Shown here piece after piece: positions 4,211 through 8,500 of a DNA stretch of 8,500 nt. The stretch lies in NCBI GenBank assembly GCA_000715635.1, contig KL569137.1, forward strand, positions 19,282 to 27,781, written 5' to 3'. Each line of letters starts with the position of its first letter. Position 1 is the first letter of the stretch. Origin of the DNA: Streptomyces violaceus (GTDB lineage: Bacteria; Actinomycetota; Actinomycetes; Streptomycetales; Streptomycetaceae). The notes below the pieces were generated by a model. The model ran no database searches. It had not been told where the DNA came from and saw only the letters and a list, made by a program, of their open reading frames with translations. A program made the position numbers and the translations under genes.

Positions 4211-6262
4211 ATGGCACACCGCACCCGTAAGAGAAGGCTCCTCGGCGCCATCGGCGTCACCGCCCTGGCGACCGGGACCGTCCTGGCCACGACCACCCTG
4301 CCCGCCGCGCACGCCGAGACCACCGTTCAGGCGGCCGGGGTCACGGTCCGGCCCGACCCCTCCTACTCGGGGGAGAAGTTCGAGGGCTGGGGCACCAGTC
4401 TCGTCTGGTTCGCCAACGCCACCGGCGACTACCCGCCCGCGGTACGCGAGAAGCTCTACAAGCTCCTCTTCGGCGACGAGGGCCTCGCGCTGAACATCGC
4501 CCGCTACAACATCGGCGGCGGCAACGCCCCGGACGTCAAGGACTACCTGCGGGCCGGCGGGGCCGTCGAGGGCTGGTGGAAGGCGCCGGCGGGCACGACC
4601 CGCGAGGACGTCGACTGGTGGGACGCCGAGGACTCCGGCGACTGGAACAAGAACGCCGACAAGACGCAGCGCTGGTGGGTCGACCGCATCAAGAAGGACA
4701 TCACCCACTGGGAGACCTTCAGCAACTCCCCGCCCTGGTTCATGACCGAGAGCGGCTACGTCTCCGGCAACTTCGACGCGGGCAAGGACCAGCTCAAGCC
4801 GGAGTCCGTGGAGGACTTCGCCAAGTACCTGGTGGGCGCGACCGAGCGGCTGGAGAAGGCGCACGGCATCAAGGTCGACACGCTCGACGCCTTCAACGAG
4901 CCGAACACCGACTACTGGGGCACCAAGCTCGGCCCGGACGGCGAGCCGACGGGCGGCCGCCAGGAGGGCGCTCACATAGGTCCCGAGCTTCAGCAGAAGG
5001 TGCTGCGGGCGCTGGGACCCGTGCTGGAGAAGTCCCGCAGCCACGCGAAGATCTCGGCGATGGACGAGACCAACCCCGGCACCTTCGCCACCAACTGGAA
5101 CTCGTACCCCCAGGAGGTGCGTGACCTCGTCGACCAGATGAACGTGCACACCTACGGCACGGGCCAGCGCACCACCGTGCGCGACCTGGCCAAGGCCGCC
5201 GACAAGCCGCTGTGGATGAGCGAGGTCGAGGGCGACTGGGGCGACGGCCAGAGCTTCACGGACATGCGGCCCGGCCTGGGCCTCGCCCAGCGCATGGTCG
5301 ACGACCTGCGTGAACTGGAGCCCAAGGCCTGGGTGTTCTGGCAGCCCGTCGAGGACTACGACAACATGAAGCCGGGCGGCGAGTCCGCGAAGGGCGGCAA
5401 CTGGGGCGAGATCCAGCTCCCGTTCAGCTGCACCTCGAAGGACACGCTGAAGTCCTGCCCGATCTACACGAACACCAAGTTCGACACGGCCCGCAACTTC
5501 ACGCACTACATCAAGCCCGGCGACCGGCTGATCAAGACGAACGACACGTCGAGCACGGCGGCGGTCTCCCGCAAGGGCGACGCGGCGACGGTCGTCCACG
5601 TCAACAGCACGGCCGAGGCCCGTGAGGTCACCCTCGACCTGTCCAAGTTCGGCCGGGTCTCCTCCCGCGCCACGGTCACCCCGGTGGTGACCAGCGCCGA
5701 CGGCAAGCTCGACAAGCAGAAGGCCGTCCGCGTCAACGGCAAGCAGGCCACCCTCACGGTCCCCGCCCAGTCCGTGACGTCCTTCCTCGTCAAGGGAGTC
5801 TCCGGCACGGCCAAGGACGCGGCCGAACTGCGGAAGGGCCACACCTACCGTCTGACCGGCGCCCAGAGCGGCAAGGACCTCACCATCGCCGACAACGGCA
5901 CGGGCCTGGTCATCCGGAGCGCGAACGCGTCCGACCCGAGCGGTCAGGAGTGGAAGCTGGAGCAGATCCGCGGGAGCGACAACCGCAAGCGGTACGTCTT
6001 CACCGAGACGTCCGCCGACAAGCGTCTGGCCATCCGCGACGGCAAGCTGGTCGCCGAGCCGGACGAGGGCCGCCGCGACAAGGCCACCGAGTGGATCATG
6101 TCGTCGACCGGTGACGGCACGTGGACCCTCGTCAACGCCGCCACGGGTCAACTCCCGGATGTCTCCGGCCAGTCCACGACCGACGGCGCGTCCGTCGGCG
6201 TGTGGCAGCCGAACTCCGGGGCCAACCAGCGGTGGAAGCTGACGGATGTGACGACCGACTAG
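4211..6262 (+). CDS. Secreted GH30 glycosidase with CBM13, probable endo-beta-1,6-galactanase
   Basis: A 683-residue exported enzyme. Residues 1-35 are a signal peptide (basic n-region RTRKRR, hydrophobic core, AHA cleavage site); the RR-LL pattern leaves Tat export possible. The catalytic barrel begins at FEGWGTSLVWFA and has SNSPPWFM (171-178), the acid/base in FNEPN (Glu230) and the nucleophile in WMSEVEG (Glu338), all as in family GH30, best fitting subfamily 5. A beta-sandwich follows to about 530. Residues 545-680 form a ricin-type CBM13 beta-trefoil: Trp581, Trp628 and Trp675 repeat at exactly 47 residues in QEW, TEW and QRW. A GH30/GH5-type endo-beta-1,6-galactanase with this architecture is known from S. 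avermitilis, which suggests attack on arabinogalactan side chains; the specificity is inferred. GGAG (4199-4202) lies eight bases before the ATG. Regulation is probably by the divergent LacI protein. Confidence 0.9.
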   Translation: MAHRTRKRRLLGAIGVTALATGTVLATTTLPAAHAETTVQAAGVTVRPDPSYSGEKFEGWGTSLVWFANATGDYPPAVREKLYKLLFGDEGLALNIARYNIGGGNAPDVKDYLRAGGAVEGWWKAPAGTTREDVDWWDAEDSGDWNKNADKTQRWWVDRIKKDITHWETFSNSPPWFMTESGYVSGNFDAGKDQLKPESVEDFAKYLVGATERLEKAHGIKVDTLDAFNEPNTDYWGTKLGPDGEPTGGRQEGAHIGPELQQKVLRALGPVLEKSRSHAKISAMDETNPGTFATNWNSYPQEVRDLVDQMNVHTYGTGQRTTVRDLAKAADKPLWMSEVEGDWGDGQSFTDMRPGLGLAQRMVDDLRELEPKAWVFWQPVEDYDNMKPGGESAKGGNWGEIQLPFSCTSKDTLKSCPIYTNTKFDTARNFTHYIKPGDRLIKTNDTSSTAAVSRKGDAATVVHVNSTAEAREVTLDLSKFGRVSSRATVTPVVTSADGKLDKQKAVRVNGKQATLTVPAQSVTSFLVKGVSGTAKDAAELRKGHTYRLTGAQSGKDLTIADNGTGLVIRSANASDPSGQEWKLEQIRGSDNRKRYVFTETSADKRLAIRDGKLVAEPDEGRRDKATEWIMSSTGDGTWTLVNAATGQLPDVSGQSTTDGASVGVWQPNSGANQRWKLTDVTTD

Positions 6263-6282
6263 CCCCGCCTCGCACATCCGCC

Positions 6283-6336
6283 CACGACGCCCCCGCCCGC
6301 CGCCACCGTCCTGGTGGCCGGGTCGGGGGCGTCGTG
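6283..6336. terminator. Long bidirectional terminator hairpin
   Basis: CACGACGCCCCCG (6283-6295) and CGGGGGCGTCGTG (6324-6336) pair perfectly over 13 bp. Inside, CCCG/CGGG (6296-6299 with 6319-6322, one bulged T at 6323) and GCCACC/GGTGGC (6302-6307 with 6313-6318, loop GTCCT) continue the stem. It starts 20 bases after the GH30 stop and ends 25 bases before the response regulator stop, so it serves both convergent units. There is no long T-run, as in many Streptomyces terminators. Confidence 0.9.
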
Positions 6337-6361
6337 CTGCCTCACCCGGCCTCCCTCGGCG

Positions 6362-7039
6362 TCATCCGCCCTCCCCCGGCGTCACCAGTCCCGCCTCGTA
6401 CGCCACGATCACCGCCTGCGCCCGGTCGCGGACCTCCAGCTTGGTGAAGAGGCGGTTGATGTGGGTCTTGACCGTGTGGTCGGTGATGGTGAGGCGGTCG
6501 GCGATGTCCGCGTTGGAGTGGCCCTGGGCGATCAGGAGGAGGACCTCGACCTCGCGGGCCGTGAGGCGGTCCAGGAGGGGCCCCGGGGCTGCGACCGGGC
6601 GGCGCGGGGCGAACTCGGCGATGAGGCGGCGGGTGATGCCGGGGGCCAGCATGGCGTCGCCGGAGGACACCACCCGTACGGCGTGCAGGAGTTCGGGGAA
6701 GGTGGCGTCCTTGAGGAGGAAGCCGCTGGCGCCCGCCGCGAGCGCGTCGAAGACGTACTGGTCGAGGTCGAAGGTGGTGAGCATCAGTGCCTTCGTGGCG
6801 CCCTCGGTCTCCTGGAGGATCGTGCGCGCGGCCTGGATGCCGTCCATCCTGGGCATCCTGATGTCCAGCAGCGCCACGTCGGGCCGGTGGGACAGTGCGA
6901 GGGCGACGGCCTGTTCGCCGTCCTCCGCCTCGCCGACGACGTCGATGTCGTCCTGGGTGGACAGCAGGTTCACGAAGCCGGTTCTCACCACCGCCTGGTC
7001 GTCGGCCACGATCGCGCGGATCGGTTCCCCCGCCGTCAC
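6362..7039 (-). CDS. NarL/FixJ-type response regulator
   Basis: A 225-residue two-component regulator. The receiver domain (about 6-125) has the acidic pair Asp13-Asp14, the phospho-acceptor Asp59 in VALLDIRMP, Thr88 in LMLTTFD, and Lys110 in GFLLKD. The LuxR-type helix-turn-helix (about 155-220) reads LTAREVEVLLLIAQGHSNAD then TVKTHINRLFTKLEVRDRAQAV. The GTG start at 7039 overlaps the kinase stop codon in GTGA, so the two are translationally coupled and cotranscribed. It would be phosphorylated by the neighbouring kinase and then bind DNA; its targets cannot be told from this window. All key residues are present. Confidence 0.95.
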   Translation of the reverse strand: MTAGEPIRAIVADDQAVVRTGFVNLLSTQDDIDVVGEAEDGEQAVALALSHRPDVALLDIRMPRMDGIQAARTILQETEGATKALMLTTFDLDQYVFDALAAGASGFLLKDATFPELLHAVRVVSSGDAMLAPGITRRLIAEFAPRRPVAAPGPLLDRLTAREVEVLLLIAQGHSNADIADRLTITDHTVKTHINRLFTKLEVRDRAQAVIVAYEAGLVTPGEGG

Positions 7040-8280
7040 TCGTACACACCCTCCGCGAAGCTCTTCGCGGCCGCCCGCACCGGGAGTCCCGCCTCGACCA
7101 GGAAGCCGCCCCGGGGACCGGCCGGCCCGCAGGTCAGATGTCCGCCGAGTAGCGTCGCACGCTCCCGCATGCCGCTCAACCCGTGCCCTCCCGAATCGAG
7201 TTGGCTCTTCCGAGGGCCCGGGCCGTCGTCGGCGACGCGGACCCGGAGCTCGTCCTCCTCGTAGGTGAGGAGTATGTCGACCGCGGCGCCCCTCGCGTGG
7301 CGGCGGGCGTTGGTCAGGGCCTCCTGGACGATGCGGTAGGCCGTGAGTTCGAGGGAGGGCGGGAGCACGGGGGGCCGGGTGCCCTCGGTGCGCAGGGCGA
7401 CCGCTCCGCCGACCGACCGGTGGGCCTCCAGCAGGGCGTCCAGGGAGTCGAGCGTGGGCTGCGGCAGCACCGGTGCGGGGTCCTCGGCCCCGGCGTCGTC
7501 CGCGTGCAGCACGCTGAGGAGCCGGCGCAGTTCGGTGAGGGCCGAGCGGGCGGACGAGGCGATCCGCTGGAAGCCGTCGCGCGCGGGCGGGGACAGGTCG
7601 GGCGTGGTGTACGTGGCGCTCTCCGCCTGGACCGCGATCACCGACACCGAGTGCGCCACGATGTCGTGCAACTCCCGTGCTATGGCCGCTCGTTCCTGGG
7701 CGGCGGCATGTCTGCGCTCCATGGCGATCAGTTCCCGCTGGGCCGCGTCGCGCGCCTGCCGGGACTCCTCCCGGCTGCGGAAGGCGTCCGCGATGCCGAC
7801 CGTGGCCACGACGCCCACGGCCAGGACGAACGACTCCGTGAAGTACGACAGCGAGCCGTCGGCGCCGAGGGCGGGTGACCGGCCGCCGAGGTCGTACACG
7901 CCCGTCGCCACATGGCCCGCGTTGACGAGGAGCGCACCCGTGATCGCGGCGGCGCCGAGCAGCGCCGGGTGCAGGACGCGGTGGCGCGCGAGGGTGTAGA
8001 GGCCCATGATCCCGGCCACCGCGACCGCCATCAGCAGCTCGGGCCGGAAGAGGAAGTTCAGCAGCGCCGCCGGTACCACCAGGAGTCCGAGCCGGGGTTC
8101 GCGCTGCCGCCAGAGCAGCGGGAGCACCGCGAAGGGCAGGGTCGCCAGCACCGTCGTCGAGGTGATGCGCGCGTGCAGCACCTCGGCGGCGGCCACGAGG
8201 ATCAGCAGGACGCCGGTGACGTAGGGGTAGCGGGGGGAGCGCGGCCAGGCGGTGGGGCGCAGGGACGGCTTCTGACGCAT
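7036..8280 (-). CDS. Membrane sensor histidine kinase (HisKA_3 / NarL-partner type)
   Basis: A 414-residue kinase if begun at ATG 8280; GTG 8286 would add two residues. Neither has a clear Shine-Dalgarno. The first 165 residues hold about six hydrophobic helices (for example PYVTGVLLILVAAAEVLH, LLMAVAVAGIMGLYTLA, ESFVLAVGVVATVGIADAF) with short loops and no large extracellular domain, so the signal is probably sensed in or at the membrane. A charged helical stretch leads to the HisKA_3 box AAIARELHDIVAHSVSVI with phospho-acceptor His205. The ATPase domain has an N-box (QEALTNARRHA, Asn324), the G1 motif DDGPGP and the G2 motif GGHGLSGMRERA. The chain is complete. It is the first gene of the operon with the response regulator and overlaps it by four bases. 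The stimulus is unknown. Confidence 0.93.
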   Translation of the reverse strand: MRQKPSLRPTAWPRSPRYPYVTGVLLILVAAAEVLHARITSTTVLATLPFAVLPLLWRQREPRLGLLVVPAALLNFLFRPELLMAVAVAGIMGLYTLARHRVLHPALLGAAAITGALLVNAGHVATGVYDLGGRSPALGADGSLSYFTESFVLAVGVVATVGIADAFRSREESRQARDAAQRELIAMERRHAAAQERAAIARELHDIVAHSVSVIAVQAESATYTTPDLSPPARDGFQRIASSARSALTELRRLLSVLHADDAGAEDPAPVLPQPTLDSLDALLEAHRSVGGAVALRTEGTRPPVLPPSLELTAYRIVQEALTNARRHARGAAVDILLTYEEDELRVRVADDGPGPRKSQLDSGGHGLSGMRERATLLGGHLTCGPAGPRGGFLVEAGLPVRAAAKSFAEGVYE

Positions 8281-8460
8281 CCCCACATTGTCGGCCGGGG
8301 CCCTCCGGCCGGCGTCACCGTACGGGTTGATCCGGGCGGCGGACGAGTACCACGGGTCGACGCCCAGGATCGGAATCCGGTGTGACGCTTCTCGACCGTC
8401 CCTTGCGAAGACTTGCCGGCAGTGGACCGACGCCGGCCGGCAGGGGACAGGGGGAGCGGG
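8281..8460. other. Non-coding region upstream of the kinase operon
   Basis: This stretch of about 180 bp has no coding frame that I believe. It must hold the kinase operon promoter, but no convincing -35/-10 pair was found. A TGCCGGC/GCCGGCA inverted pair (8414-8420 and 8436-8442) and a GCGTCA/TGACGC pair (8312-8317 and 8383-8388) are present, both of unclear meaning in GC-rich DNA. Confidence 0.4.
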
Positions 8461-8477
8461 ATGCGGGGTGCTTCGAG
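8461..8477 (+). CDS. Possible 5' end of a truncated plus-strand gene
   Basis: GGGGAG (8451-8456) stands four bases before an ATG at 8461, followed by 17 genomic bases (MRGAS) before the adapter begins. This could be the start of a gene divergent from the kinase operon. The evidence is only a ribosome-binding-site-like string and a start codon, so it is weak. Confidence 0.25.
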
Positions 8478-8500
8478 CTGTCTCTTATACACATCTCTGA
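8478..8500. other. Tn5 mosaic end / Nextera library adapter (sequencing artefact)
   Basis: CTGTCTCTTATACACATCT (8478-8496) is the exact 19-bp Tn5 hyperactive mosaic end used in Nextera transposon-tagged libraries. The following CTGA (8497-8500) matches the early Epicentre/454-style Nextera adapter as I recall it, rather than the later Illumina tails, which continue GACGC or CCGAG. These bases are AT-rich against the surroundings and are not genomic. Any reading frame crossing them is an artefact. Confidence 0.97.

Noticed and set aside
4130..6277. 715-codon open frame on the minus strand, antisense to the GH30 gene
   Set aside because: It mirrors the GH30 gene, whose signal peptide, catalytic motifs and ribosome-binding site are clear. 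The antisense product is low-complexity Val/Gly/Leu/Arg with no family motif, as expected from GC-biased third positions.
6314..7268. Long plus-strand frames opposite the response regulator and kinase
   Set aside because: Antisense to two genes with complete phospho-relay motifs; no motif or ribosome-binding site supports the plus frames.
8202..8500. Reading frames running through the right end on both strands
   Set aside because: They depend on adapter sequence for their start or end and have no family resemblance.

Overview
The window is very GC-rich, with GC-dominated third codon positions, long antisense shadow ORFs, GTG starts and weak or absent Shine-Dalgarno sites. The genes (a secreted GH30 galactanase with a ricin-type module, a LacI regulator, HxlR and LysR regulators, a NarL-type two-component pair) point to Streptomyces or a close actinomycete. 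The right edge is the physical end of an assembled contig: the last 23 bases are sequencing-library adapter (Tn5 mosaic end), not genome.

Left part (1-2930), small redox and regulatory genes. A partial NmrA-type NAD(P)-binding oxidoreductase (minus, cut by the left edge) is divergent from an HxlR regulator (plus). A perfect 10-bp inverted repeat lies between them, in a layout like E. coli ytfG/ytfH. Next comes a short, frameshifted minus-strand remnant that resembles a radical SAM enzyme of the spore-photoproduct-lyase type. It is followed by a LysR regulator (minus) divergent from a small SnoaL/NTF2-like protein (plus). The 3' end of that small gene has been copied into a 43-bp tandem array whose units each carry its stop codon.

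Middle (2938-6336), a polysaccharide-use locus. A LacI-family repressor (minus) is divergent from a secreted GH30 glycosidase with a C-terminal CBM13 beta-trefoil, most likely an endo-beta-1,6-galactanase. A perfect 16-bp palindrome centred on CG lies between them, just downstream of a plausible glycosidase promoter and over the -35 of a possible lacI promoter. The simplest model is substrate-relieved repression of the glycosidase plus autoregulation of the repressor. A long, nearly perfect hairpin ends the glycosidase gene and the convergent operon.

Right part (6362-8280), a minus-strand two-component operon. A six-helix membrane histidine kinase of the HisKA_3 type is followed by a NarL-type response regulator with a 4-base GTGA overlap. 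Upstream of the kinase is about 180 bp of non-coding sequence ending in a possible ribosome-binding site and ATG for a plus-strand gene that is lost at the contig end.

No RNA gene, CRISPR array, intact mobile element or obvious new defence system is visible. The most notable items are the two dyad operators, the radical SAM scar, the stop-codon-bearing tandem repeat and the adapter contamination.
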